Of a stretch of 24,467 bases of DNA, positions 10,201-19,943 are shown piece after piece. The notes below the pieces were generated by a model. That model worked only from the letters and a program-made list of their open reading frames with translations, did no database searches and was not told the origin of the DNA. The stretch is from Irineochytrium annulatum (Eukaryota > Chytridiomycota > Chytridiomycetes > Chytridiales > Chytridiaceae). Position numbers and translations under genes: made by a program. The first letter of the stretch is position 1. Each line of letters opens with the position of its first letter. The stretch is from the NCBI GenBank assembly GCA_027600665.1, contig JADGJL010000341.1:1-24467 (forward strand). The letters are read 5' to 3'.

Positions 10201-10862
10201 GCTTATTTGGAGGAAAGAATTGAGGCGTTTTTGGCGAGGATGAGAATGTTGATTGTGGAGATGGATGACGACGAGTGAGTGCTTTGCGCCTGCGCTTTGC
10301 AAGAATTCATTGGACTAATTTCGATAGGTACAAGCGGAACGTTGATACGCTCGCGGCAAAACTCCTGCAAACGGATAAGAATCAACACGAGACCACATCT
10401 CGGCTCTGGACGGCCATCGAAACCGGGTCGTACGACTTCGAGAGCGACCGGCGGGATGCCGAGCGCGTACGGGGCGTGTCGAAGGTTGACCTCGTAAGGT
10501 TTTACGATGAGAGGATCGATAAGCACGGAACGATGAGAAGGAAGTTAAGCGTGCAAATTTGGAGCAAAGGCGCGAGGGAGCGGTTTGATGCCGCCGGGGG
10601 TATTGTGGAGACTGCACCAGTTGAGGTAAACAAGGTCGAGGGTACGGCGGAGAAGCCGATGGAGGTTCAGGCTACCGAGGCTGTGGTGGTAAATGGGACA
10701 ATGAGGAGCGAAACTGCTGTGGGCGATGGGAAGGTCGCGGAGGCGGCTGTCACTAGGGAGGTTGAGGAAGATACTGTTGCTGAAACGGAGGAAGCGGCCG
10801 CCCGCTGGAGGAACGGATGGATGCTAAGCCGCGGTGCCGTTTCGGCGGCCGATGTGGAGTGA
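7216..10862 (+). CDS. Insulysin / insulin-degrading enzyme, M16A zinc metallopeptidase
   Basis: It degrades peptides in the cytosol or peroxisome inside a closed clam-like chamber; yeast Ste23 is the fungal counterpart. Six exons: 7216-7446, 7493-7654, 7717-8616, 8673-9461, 9523-10274, 10328-10862, giving 1122 residues. All introns are 46-62 nt. The inverted zinc motif HFLEH is at about 123-127 and the third ligand lies in AVDSEHKRN (Glu about 207). The exon 1/2 junction is fixed by VKPDIDDR then [10 protein letters not shown], matching the fungal family, although the donor GTCGGC is weak. Later landmarks are [48 protein letters not shown] and [19 protein letters not shown] 7237 (better context) is an alternative start. 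After residue about 1030 the protein has an acidic Ala/Glu/Val-rich extension not usual in the family, ending [11 protein letters not shown]. Confidence 0.95.
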
Positions 10863-11287
10863 GGTATCGTGGCAGATGAGATCGGGCACATTGGATATCA
10901 CGGTAGTAGAACCGACGTTCTGCTTGACTGAATGCATTTGATGTTTTTAGCTTTGTATGGGACCGGCGTTATGTTCTCCATTGAAGAGTTCACTCGGAAC
11001 CTTTTGCATTTGTACCTTCTAGTGTATTGCGTAAGCATGACTTTAATATTCGAATTTCATTTAATAAGTTCTTGATTCTGCTGCAACTTTATTTCCATTG
11101 ATAAATAGTGCGCGATATAAGTAATAAATTCTTGGTGTTCCACGGACACTAATACCACATGCATTGCTTATGAAAAATGAGATCGTGCAAACGCTCTACT
11201 TATATAATAATCTGCAGTCTTGAAAAGGAGAAACGGGAAATGAACGTCATCAAATCCATCGCCGTGCACTACGCCATCGCAACCTGA
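10863..11287. other. AT-rich convergent intergenic region
   Basis: Two genes converge here: insulysin ends at 10862 and the GH5-like gene ends at 11288. The stretch is much richer in A/T than its neighbours and has several AATAAA-like hexamers, for example around 11060-11130. It most likely holds the two 3' UTRs and polyadenylation signals. No open frame worth calling. Confidence 0.5.
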
Positions 11288-12969
11288 TCAGTTAAGAACT
11301 TGCACCGTCGACGTCACGCTCCCGAAGTCGTTAAAGGCCGTGACCCTGTACCAGGCGCTACCATCGCCACCATCCTGGTCCTTGAAAATGACGCTCCCAT
11401 AGCCGACATTGTCCATCACGTTCCCCGAAATCGTCTTCCACGCGTAGTTGCCCGGTCCCGACGTGCTCCTCTGCACCTGGTAGTACTGCGCCCCAGCCGA
11501 ACCCGTCCACACGAGCCCCCCGTTCCTGCTGCTTTTCCCGGCAATCAGGCTCGGTGCGGGCGCCGGCGGCGCCGTCATGTACGGCGTCGGGGACCCCAGG
11601 GCGGCGGCGAACTTCCGGATCATGGCCATGGCCTTGACCTCGTCCTTGGGGAACCCTTTTTTGCCGGACTCGTACGCAAAGCCAGGGTGGTGGTAGGCGT
11701 AGTAACCGCCGTCCTCCGAGTGCGAGTAGAAGCCGCCGTCGCGGGCGTGGTAGCGTAGGGACCAAATGAGGGAGCCTGACAGCAGGGGGTTGGACTCGAC
11801 GACCTCGAGCAAGGCCGTCATCTCGTCGATAGGCGCGAGGGCGTACTCGCCGACGTAGTAGGGTTTGTCAAAGGACGCGACGAAGGCAGCGTCGTTGGCC
11901 GCGCGGCTAGCGTAGGAGATGTCGTTAGGCCAAGCGGGCTGGGCGGAGGAGATGGTAGGGTGGTTGTCTTGGTAGTAGTGACCCTGGAAAACGTCGACCA
12001 TCGGGGATTGGAGGGCTTCGACGCTGAAACCGGCGAGAGAGGCGTAGGAGCCGTCTGCGACCAGGTGGTTCTTGTCGATGGACTTAATGTAGCTACGGAT
12101 AGATGTCAGCGCCTTTTAGACCCGCTTGCGAAGAAAAAATAACCCACGTGGCGATGTCGACGGTCCAGGCACCGGGAATCGGCTTCCTTGAGCCATAGAG
12201 GGACAGCTCGTTCCCCGTCTCCCACAGCGCGATCATCGCATCGTTCTTGTACGCCATCTTCGTGATGGAGTTGACGCGGTTCAGGACATAGTTAATAATC
12301 GCCTTAAACCCGACGCGGACGCTCGGGTCGGTCCAGAAGTGATCCGGGTCGAGGCCGTAGTAGTCGGCGAAGGCCGGCACGCCGCCCCAATAATCGTACG
12401 TGTCGATGAACGGGATGATAACTCGAATTTTGTACTGCAAGGTGCAAGTAGTATTAGAGCATCAAGGTTGACAGAGTCGCATGTGCGTTGCAACTAACCA
12501 TCCTGGCCCTGTAGAGCATGTTATCCATCGCCGTGAAGAATTGTTCATTCGCGTAGAGGTTGTCAGTCCCCAGCGCCGTCCATCCGGCCGGCGCCTTCCC
12601 AGGCTTGAACTTGGCGAAGTGGCCCGCCGTCTCGCCGCTGTCATAGTCGAGGTACTGGAAGGGATAGATCCTCGTAACCTCGCCTCCCATCTGGGCGAGG
12701 GACAGGAGTGCGTCGCTCTGCTCAAAATCCGTCGGCGTCGTCTTACCCCCGTCGCGGTCTTCGAGCAGATGCAGGTTCGGCACGTTCATGGAGCAGAATC
12801 TGAACGGGATCGACCCCGACATGAGGGTTGTGCCGCTGCGGGTGATGAAGGGCAAGGGCGACTGGTAGTTGACGGGTGCCGGGTCGCGGCGGGTGTTGTT
12901 GCTCGGCAGCGGCGACGCGAGGGCCGGCAGGATAAAGGCAGCAAGCGACAGGTAGGACGCGACGAGCAT
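11288..12969 (-). CDS. secreted GH5-like glycoside hydrolase (mannanase/cellulase-type)
   Basis: This is a predicted secreted beta-glycan hydrolase. Three exons, 12499-12969, 12148-12434 and 11288-12092, give 520 residues. Introns are 64 and 55 nt, the first with branch CTCTAATAC. The donor GTGGGT at 12147 was chosen because it yields the family-like IATYIKSIDKNHLVADG. An N-terminal signal peptide (MLVASYLSLAAFILPALA) precedes a possible Kex2 site (TRR). The catalytic module runs from about 45 to 420. The acid/base Glu is in ALWETGNEL (about 233) and the nucleophile in YYVGEYAL (about 335). GHYYQDNHP and GSLIWSLRYHARDGGFY support a clan GH-A barrel. The last 85-90 residues look like a fibronectin type III or Ig-like sandwich (YYQVQRST..WYRVTAFNDFG). 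Substrate is not decidable; endo-mannanase is my best guess. Confidence 0.85.
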
Positions 12970-13021
12970 GGTGGGCGTCGAGGGAAGTTACGTTGAGGAG
13001 TGACACGTCTTCGAGCGCGGG

Positions 13022-13029
13022 CCTTTATA
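13022..13029 (-). promoter_or_regulatory. probable TATA box of the GH5-like gene
   Basis: The minus strand reads TATAAAGG about 55 bp upstream of the GH5-like start codon at 12969. The spacing fits a TATA box followed by a short 5' leader. Inferred from position and sequence only. Confidence 0.5.
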
Positions 13030-13900
13030 AGCTTGCCGCGATCGCGGCGGGGCCATTGTTCGCGAGATACTGAGAGGTGAGACGGGCTGGCTCGGCGCGC
13101 GGTTCCAGGGCGGAATCATCGGATCGGTGCAGGCGATGAACAAAGGAGCCCAATCACCAAGCTCTCCCCGCCGTCTGCTGCGGCCCTATCACGGTGGCCG
13201 CCATTTCCTTCAACCCGCGCCGTGTCTCCTCCCGGCGACGTGGGCGCGTCTCGCCGTCGGCACCCCCACCGCCGCCGTCGCCCAGGGCTGCATCTTGTGG
13301 ACAGACGTCAAATTCTTTCCACATCCTTGCAATAGTTCCTTGGACGTCGGGCCCGAAGACACGGGAAACCTCAGCGTCGCGAGGAGACCAGCCATATGCG
13401 CTCCTTTTTGATGTATGGAGACGGTTGCTCGGCCCATGCGACAGCTCACTTCACGTTATCACATTGCGAATCCGAGTAATCATGCTGAAGCGTTGCCGCT
13501 CTCGCAAGGATTTCATATTAAGCCGGTTTCGGTGTGGAGAGCCAAGTTGAAAACTCCCTTCTGGTGGATCGGACTGATAGCAATGGCGACGCACTTTCGG
13601 GTCCAAGTCATTCTTGCATCCGTTGGGTGGTCAACCCGACATGGTGGGCCGAACGGTGTCAAGCAGGAGCCATCTAAGCAGAAACCCAAGAGACGTGGTT
13701 TCCAGAGTGACAGTCCGGCGTCCAGAGGAAGTGGCAGATGCCGACATGCAAATCGAGGTCGAATGCCAATTGATAAGTATCCCATGGGCACCATCCTTCA
13801 GCCAAAAACTCTAACAATGCCTCCTTTCTTTTAAAGGAGATGTATTGCGTTGATTTTAAACATATCTACGTGATTAACTTGGCACAAAATCAAACTCCCC
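13030..13900. other. long gene-poor stretch
   Basis: About 870 bp separate the GH5-like promoter from the stop codon of the VPS62-like gene. Open frames of up to 139 codons exist on both strands, but none shows domain motifs, a consistent codon pattern or convincing splice sites. The left part may be an extended regulatory region of the GH5-like gene. A small unrecognised gene cannot be excluded. Confidence 0.4.
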
Positions 13901-15116
13901 TCACGCCGGCGGCGCGTCCAAGTCCGCCCAGCTCTGATGAGTGACGGGCCCTTGCGTCCCATCCGTCACGCCAGTGAAGCCATTGATGGCACCCGCGGCC
14001 TTCGCGCCCTTGAGTAACGCCTCCAAGTAGCTCGCGTCCTGCACGCCGCTCGGCGGCGCCGAGATGTCCCCCTGGTCCACATTAGCGCCCCAAACGCCCT
14101 TAAAAGCAGCCCACGCCGGCCACGCCGTGGAATCCGTCAGGTCGTGGTTAGCCGTCGTGGACAGATCCCACTTGACGGGCCCCGACCCGGGGACGATAAC
14201 GGACGAGTCGTAGGTGTGGAGGTTAGACTCCTCGAGGATGTCGAGGAGGTTGATGTAGCGGACCGTGCCCGCGGTGATGACGGGCAGGGCGTTGGAGACG
14301 TAGTTGTCGAACGTGCTATCCTGGAGCCAGACGTTCCTCTGAGCCGGGTAGTTGGCGTGGGAAGACATGGCGGCATAGGAGATCGGGTGCGTGCCCGAGA
14401 GGGGAGGGCTGTTGGTCCACGCGCAGCCGGAATGTTGGGAGTAACAGATCTGTTTTAAGCAATTAATGATGTTAGGACGCACACAATCTGTCAGAAGAAA
14501 ACGCGCACATTACGGATGCTGTACTTTGACACGTCGTCACCGGCCGACACAAGGCCGTCCAGCTGGATGGTGAGATGCTCCCAGTCGCCGCCGTGCCTGG
14601 CCAGGTTACACCAGTTGAACTCCTGCTCGGCCTTCCTGAAGAAGCCCGTCCAGGTGCCGATGCGAAAGCCCTGGCAGCCGTTGACGTTGAAGTAGGTCCA
14701 GAATTGCACGTAAGTCAGGTTGTGAGGGCCTAGGACACGCAGTACTGTCAGCTATGATAATGGCTATTTGTGAGGAGACAGCACACACCGTTCTGGACAA
14801 CCTGGAAAGAGGCCGGGGTCGTGTACTGGCGGTTTGCGTCAGGAGAGTCGCCGACCGCTAGGCTGGCGGGAACGTCGACGTAGTTGCCGGCCGCATTGAT
14901 CGTGCTCTTGGACCAGACTACAGCGGGGTCTGCCGGCCGGTTCGCATCGTAGCGGTGAACGTAAACGACTGGCGCAAACCGCGTCGCGAGCGCGGCGCGA
15001 TCGGCGGCCGTGAGAGGAACGGCGCCACCGGTGGCTGAGCTGGGGATTGCCGCGGTGAGCCCGCCAGCCGCGAGGGAGAGGGTCGCGAGGGCGCCGGAGA
15101 TGAAGAACGCGCGCAT
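13901..15116 (-). CDS. secreted VPS62-like protein
   Basis: It belongs to the Vps62-related family (PF06101-like). In yeast Vps62 affects vacuolar protein sorting, but the biochemical role is unknown. Exons 14789-15116, 14509-14729 and 13901-14449 give 365 residues; both introns are 59 nt and the second has branch CCTAAC. Family features are visible in order: TRFAPVVYVHRYDANRPADP near residue 48, QFWTYFNVNGCQGFRIG near 118, GDWEHLTIQLDG near 153, ICYSQHSGCAW near 184, GTHPISYAAMSSHANYP near 200, then a C-terminal region with WPAWAAFKGVWGA. The first 22 residues (MRAFFISGALATLSLAAGGLTA) form a clear signal peptide, so the protein should enter the secretory pathway and act in the vacuole or outside the cell. 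The donor at 14508 (GTGCGC) is not consensus but keeps the frame through the conserved YSQH motif. Confidence 0.85.
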
Positions 15117-15759
15117 GAGGAGACTGAGGGTGAGGAGAGTCGGCCCCCCATCGGTCTTTAAGCTCGAAGCTCGTTCTGCGCGCAAATTATCAGCAAAAAG
15201 TTGCATATGATGGGGGCTTTGTCGCATATGCTCCCCTGACCAGGAAATGGGGGCTCAACCGGAGCAGTGCCGCTGGAGCGGGACGCGTCATCGTAGGGGC
15301 ATCGACGGGCCGCACAGGGGGCTTCGGAGCATCCTGTGGCGCTGTCGCGGTGCAACACAAACGGACATACTGAGCCGATATTTGATCCATCCGCATATAT
15401 TCAACAACTTTACACGATTGGTATGAAACAATCACAGCCGACTCACAGCCAAAGGAAAGGTCACGAAAAAGGACGGGGGTGACCACATGGCATCACGACC
15501 AAAGCAGCGGGATTGTTAATACCAACAGGTCGTTGCCATCGGCAGCCGGAGGCAGCGACGGCGCCAACCCTTCAAGTTGGCTAACTACAATAAGAAAGCG
15601 CCAATAATCGACTCGTTGCTACTTTGTCTAAAGTCTGCGCGGGCACCAGTTCGTGGAGTTGACTAGGAAGCAGCTCCGACAACGAAGCCGTGTATTAATA
15701 AGATACCGAGTAAGGAGGCGAGCGCCAAAGTAGAACATTTGATCCCACCACACTGAAAG
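15117..15759. other. intergenic, no gene seen
   Basis: This 643-bp stretch lies between the VPS62-like start and the URM1 stop codon, both on the minus strand. A 98-codon minus-strand frame overlaps the region without any recognisable motif. It should carry the VPS62-like promoter and the URM1 3' UTR. Confidence 0.45.
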
Positions 15760-16144
15760 CTATCCACCATGCAAAGTTGATATGAAGACAATTGTATCCT
15801 TATCCTGAAGCTCGTACCCGAGTTCCCCCTCAAGCTCCCAGTCCGCGTCATTAATCAAAACGAGCACGCCAGGCCGCCTGCACATTATCCTTAATAATCT
15901 TTATAACAAGCTGAAGTAAAAACAAGCGATAGCCTACTCACACGGAGTCGCCTTTGACGAAGAGCTCCGGCCTCTCCTGCAGGTAGGTCTCCTTCGTGAA
16001 GGCAATTAAATCCCTCATTGTCAAGACATTAGGCGGTAATTGGTCTATCTGGATCGACTTTTTGTTGTTGAACAGCAGCTCCATTCCGCCCCTGGTACCC
16101 TTACCGCGCGCGATGTGTAAGAAAAAGCGTGTTACAGGCGACAT
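15760..16144 (-). CDS. URM1: Ubiquitin-related modifier 1 (Urm1)
   Basis: Urm1 acts both as a sulfur carrier for 2-thiolation of tRNA wobble uridines and as a protein modifier after activation by the Uba4 E1-like enzyme. Exon 1 is 15942-16144 and exon 2 is 15760-15877. The 64-nt intron has donor GTGAGT and acceptor ATGTGCAG with a phase-2 junction, giving 106 residues. Diagnostic segments are [61 protein letters not shown] and the C-terminal FISTLHGG, whose diglycine is thiocarboxylated. Identification is firm. The N-terminus is odd: the chosen ATG gives [25 protein letters not shown], where the family has a short beta strand running straight into GG, so an ARGKGT-like insertion or an unrecognised 5' exon is possible. 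Confidence 0.93.
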
Positions 16145-16701
16145 TGACGGAAACGGCGACGAAGGGAGGAAGTGGGAGAACCAGACAGGTTGCACAAAAA
16201 AGCGTTATAATCGTTAGCGAAGGTAATTTAAGCCCAAAACCAGCAGAAAGTACATCAACATAGAGAGCAGTCAGCTACAACATCTAAAGGAGCCGAAGGG
16301 AAAACGTGATGATCCCAACTGAAAAACGTTGAATGAATCGTTGTCTTACCCAAACTCCAACGTTAACCGCATCGTGATGATACTGAAGAAGAGCAACGGC
16401 GGAAATGCACTCTGAATGGATTTGACGTCCATTCAAGCCTTCATTGGTTCATTACTGTTCCATGGATTTACGCTTACAGAATACGTTTGGTTCGATGTCA
16501 TAAATAGCGCCATGAATGGTAAGCGACGAAAGAGGAGGCAGTAGGCGCATACGAGAGAATATAAGTAACATGCAAGGAGAACAGCCGGCTACAAGCAACA
16601 CATGTAGCTAACATAACAAACAGTGTCCGAGAAGCTCCAGATAAATAAACACATCCGGTTTAATAGAACTAAACTCCAACTGTCGGTCGGTCTCCCACCC
16701 G
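16145..16701. other. intergenic, no gene seen
   Basis: This 557-bp stretch lies between the start of URM1 and the stop of the NIPA-like gene, both on the minus strand. It is comparatively A/T-rich and has no open frame of interest. It should contain the URM1 promoter and the 3' UTR of the NIPA-like gene. Confidence 0.5.
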
Positions 16702-18418
16702 TTAAGATGAAGTCAAGAAATCGTCCGTAGCCCGGAGCGGCTCCGTCGACGCGGATTTAGGCAAGCTCTTTGACCTCCCCGACATGCTCGGCACCCTCCC
16801 TGATCCGGCCGGCGATATAGGCGGCATCGACTGTGGCAATCCAATATCCGTCCCCGCCGATCCGACGCCATTGGCCTTCCTCCTCCTCGCAGATCCCGTG
16901 ATGACAAAATCCTCCATCGACATCCTCACCGACGAGCCGTCCGCGCGCTGTGCCGCAGCCGCCGCAGCCATCTCGGCCTCTTCCTCCGCCCGCGATGCCA
17001 CATCTGGCGCCATAAGCACGTTAAGCCCCGGAACGGCCGAGAGCGACGCCGCGTCCATCGAGACGGCCTTGCCGGAAACGCCGTCGCGCGGGCCGCTCGG
17101 CCGGCCAAGGTCGACGAAATCCACGCATCCCTCCTCCGTCTTCACGCCCGGGGACACCACCACAACAGGCGATCCGGCGTCCGACTTCGTGGCGGCCGGG
17201 GTAGGAATCGCGGCTGCCGCAAGCATTTCAACTGACAGCTGGAATAGCAGGAGGACGCCACCGACGATGACGGTAAAGCCAAGGACGATCGTAAGGCCGC
17301 CGTTGACGTCTTCAACGGGAAAGCCGCGGAAGAGGACCGCCGACGCTATCAACGTGGCGGTGGTGAAAGACACGTAGTAGATTGGCGTCACGATCGCGGT
17401 GCTGAAGATGCTGAGAGCCCGATTCAAGAAGTGAATCATCGCGATGACGGTACCGACGACGAAGGCGAAGAGCGGGTAAATAGGCCAGCGGAGGAACTGA
17501 TTATCGGACGGGTTCCGGATCGTATAGACGACGGAGGAGCCGAAGCCCTGCGCGGCGAGGACGAGAAAGGAGCCCGTGAGGCTAGAAATGGAGAGGTAAA
17601 CCAGCGGTGACTACGATTCAAAGACGTAAGCCAGTTAGTCACACGCCTCCAGCTGAACTCATTTGTTTCTCATCGCACCTTTGTCCCGTACTTCGGTGCT
17701 ACGCGGAAGAGCAAGAATGCGATGGCACCGAGGCATATTCCCGCGTAAACGAGGAATCCTGCAGGCAAAAGCTTTGCTCAGACGAGAAGAAGGAATGTAA
17801 GCAGTACCTGGCGAAATTACATAGCCGAAAAACTCATTGATTGTCTCCGTGCCGTTGGATGATGGCGCGTGAAGAACAATAATGATCGAGCCGATAATGC
17901 ACAAAGCGCAGCCAATCTTTCCCACAAATGTGAGCGACTCCTTCAGAAATATAGATGAAAGAATGGTTCTGCAACATAATGAACACATGTTAGCGCACTT
18001 TTATGAATTTATTGAGGGAACGAACCCGATGACGACACTCAGAGCGCCCAGCGGGGTGACCATGATCGCCGGTGCGAATGCGTATGCACCGAAGTTCGAA
18101 ATCTCCCCGAGGCCCACTGCAGAGCAAACAAGAACACGCAGTCAGAGACAACAAGGAACCCATACTGAAAGACGATGCCAAAAAAAAGCAGGAAACGCAA
18201 CACGTACTCAACACCATTCCAATCCACCACACGGGCGACTTGAGGTACGCATGTTCCCTCCCCTCCTCGTTGCTTCGCGTCATCAGGAGGCCCTTCTTTG
18301 TAAACACGACGCTCGAGCCAATGAAGCAACCACTAGCCAGGGCCAGCGTGATCCCAACGCCCTTCTGCCATGGTGCCGCCGACACCGCGCCCGCGGCCGT
18401 CATCGTCGAGTTGGACAT
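16702..18418 (-). CDS. NIPA-like magnesium transporter (DUF803 family)
   Basis: A multi-pass membrane protein of the NIPA family, which is related to drug/metabolite transporters; animal members mediate Mg2+ uptake. Five exons, 18208-18418, 18026-18116, 17808-17968, 17679-17758 and 16702-17610, give 483 residues, all joined in phase with introns of 49-91 nt (branches GCTAAC, GACTAAC). Family landmarks are [20 protein letters not shown] in helix 1, [20 protein letters not shown] in helix 2, [65 protein letters not shown], and [20 protein letters not shown]. About eight or nine helices end near residue 330. The remaining 150 residues are a hydrophilic Ala/Ser/Pro-rich cytoplasmic tail with basic and serine clusters ([24 protein letters not shown]), likely phosphorylated. 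Transport specificity is inferred from the family only. Confidence 0.92.
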
Positions 18419-18776
18419 GTCTGAGCCGGTGACAGGTCGAGTGCCGCAGTCGTGGCGGTTCGATGCGAAGACTGCCGGAGGGATGCGGCCAACGATGAAG
18501 CTATGGTGTCGTTGAAGCCCTGGAGGATGTCGGCGCTGGCGGCGAGGCCTTGGAGTCCGAGTGAATAGGTGGGGGCTCGTGCGAAAACGGCCTTTGATGT
18601 CGATTCTGCTCCCGCCCCTTGAAAATCTATTTCTGGAAAAACGCATTAATATAGGAAGTGAAGTTAGTCCTTTTTTTCTTTTGTTTTATTTTAGTCCGAT
18701 TCAGCCAGTGCTGAGGTTTTTTTTTTACACTAAATAAGCTTCGAGTACGACAAAAGAACGGAGAACAACTTGGGCA
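18419..18776. other. promoter/terminator stretch between two minus-strand genes
   Basis: It separates the NIPA-like start from the stop of the peroxiredoxin-like gene. It holds pyrimidine- and T-rich runs at 18667-18690 and 18717-18727. A frame continuous with the NIPA-like first exon stays open upstream to 18646, but that sequence is Arg/Pro-rich and family members begin near the chosen ATG. No separate gene seen. Confidence 0.45.
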
Positions 18777-19648
18777 TCATGGACGACGCTGGATGTTGAA
18801 TGCAATCCTGCCCTTAGCCGTGGTGATAAGCTCGAACTCGACCCGGTCTCCTGGCTTGACAGTCCTGTATCCTGATCCCGGTATCGCCGTGAAGTTAAAT
18901 AGCACTTCCTCAGCATCCGTTCCATCCACTTTTAACGCCCCGTTCCCCGTCGCGTAATCGAACCAAGCCACAGTCGCCTCCGCTCTGACGCCACCCCTTG
19001 AGGGAATCGCTACCGCCCCCTCCGCCCACGTCTCCGCCGGAATCCTCAGCGCCATCACGTCGGCGGTCGTCCATGCCTCATAATCATAGCCCTTCCGGCC
19101 CGACATTACATTCCTGAGATCCTTCCGGAGCTCTTCCACCGTCGGCCTGCCGACGAAGAACCACCCGTCATAAGCCTTCCATACGGCCAACCTCCCATCC
19201 AGCACGAACGTGAACGGCCGGCCCCGGCCTGCGTATTCGCCCTCCGTAACGTCCAAGAGGCCGAGCCCTCGTGTCTGCTCGCCTCCCACGTCAGAAAGGA
19301 AGGTAAACTCGGCGCCAAGACCAGCGCGGAAGGCCGCGTTCACGAGCGAAGGATCAACCGAGACGACGCAGATGCGGCTGTAGTTGACGCGGATCTCTGG
19401 GTAGACAGCTACGAGGGAACGGAGCTGCTGCTGGTCGCGAGGGCTGCCCTCTGGTAGTCAGATCCGGCGGTTTGGGAGAGATCTCACCAGAAGAAGCCCC
19501 GGATGAAGATGAGGATCAGTGGGTAGCCGTCCGTGAAGCCTAGGCGGAGGTCGGTTGCAGACGGCTGCACGAGGGAGGAAAGCGAGGTCGAACTGCCAGT
19601 GTGGTCAGGCAGCGCGGGGAAGTCCGCAAAGGACGTGATCGCGGTCAT
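18777..19648 (-). CDS. peroxiredoxin-like (AhpC/TSA) protein fused to a C-terminal cold-shock-like domain
   Basis: Exon 1 is 19488-19648 and exon 2 is 18777-19443. The 44-nt intron (donor GTGAGA, branch TCTGAC, acceptor GGGCAG) splits the Cys codon and gives 275 residues. Residues about 8-175 are a thioredoxin-fold redoxin: YPLILIFIRGFFCPRDQQQL has the peroxidatic-type Cys54 of Prx-like proteins (RG.WCP..), followed by RICVVSVDPS, EFTFLSDVGGEQTRGLGL and GRPFTFVLDGRLAVWKAYDG. No resolving Cys is obvious near Cys54. Residues 210-275 match a cold-shock/S1-like fold: ATVAWFDYATGNGALKV, EEVLFNFTAIPGSGYRTVKP, GDRVEFELITTAKGRIAFNI. The RNP1-like segment lacks the usual aromatic residues, so nucleic-acid binding may be altered. 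A longer start at 19750 (309 residues) is possible, but its added codons do not look coding. Peroxidase or redox-sensing roles are inference. Confidence 0.75.
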
Positions 19649-19943
19649 GTTAATGTTCACAGCGTCAAATGTGGCCCGAACTCTACTTATCACTTGCCAG
19701 AGCGCTGTCGCGACCAGTAGGACTATTTTTCTACAAGTAAACCTACCCATTCCGTCCAAGAAAGCAACTACCAGACAGTAGGGTGTAAAAGCGACAGTGA
19801 GAATCTCGTTGGTACATACATCTCCACCATCTATTAAACTCTATGTGCAAGAAATGTTAAGAACATGAAGAGGAGATGGCTGCAAAAGGGCAACGCGGGC
19901 CCAGCGGTGGTCGCAAATCAACCTCCAACTCGGTGTGAACACG
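19649..19943. other. short intergenic region between two minus-strand genes
   Basis: About 295 bp lie between the chosen start of the peroxiredoxin-like gene and the stop of the EXORDIUM-like gene. The minus-strand frame of the first remains open to an upstream ATG at 19750. Beyond that nothing is seen; it should hold the promoter of the peroxiredoxin-like gene. Confidence 0.4.

Noticed and set aside
11300..11758. 152-codon plus-strand open frame
   Set aside because: It is the antisense shadow of the GH5-like last exon, rich in Arg and Val.
12481..12996. 171-codon plus-strand open frame
   Set aside because: Antisense to the GH5-like first exon, which has a signal peptide and clear homology.
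13415..13834. 139-codon plus-strand open frame in the gene-poor stretch
   Set aside because: No motif, no codon bias resembling neighbouring genes, and a minus-strand frame of similar quality overlaps it.
16784..17377. 197-codon plus-strand open frame
   Set aside because: Antisense to the NIPA-like last exon; Thr/Ser/Pro-rich composition is a by-product of the opposite coding strand.
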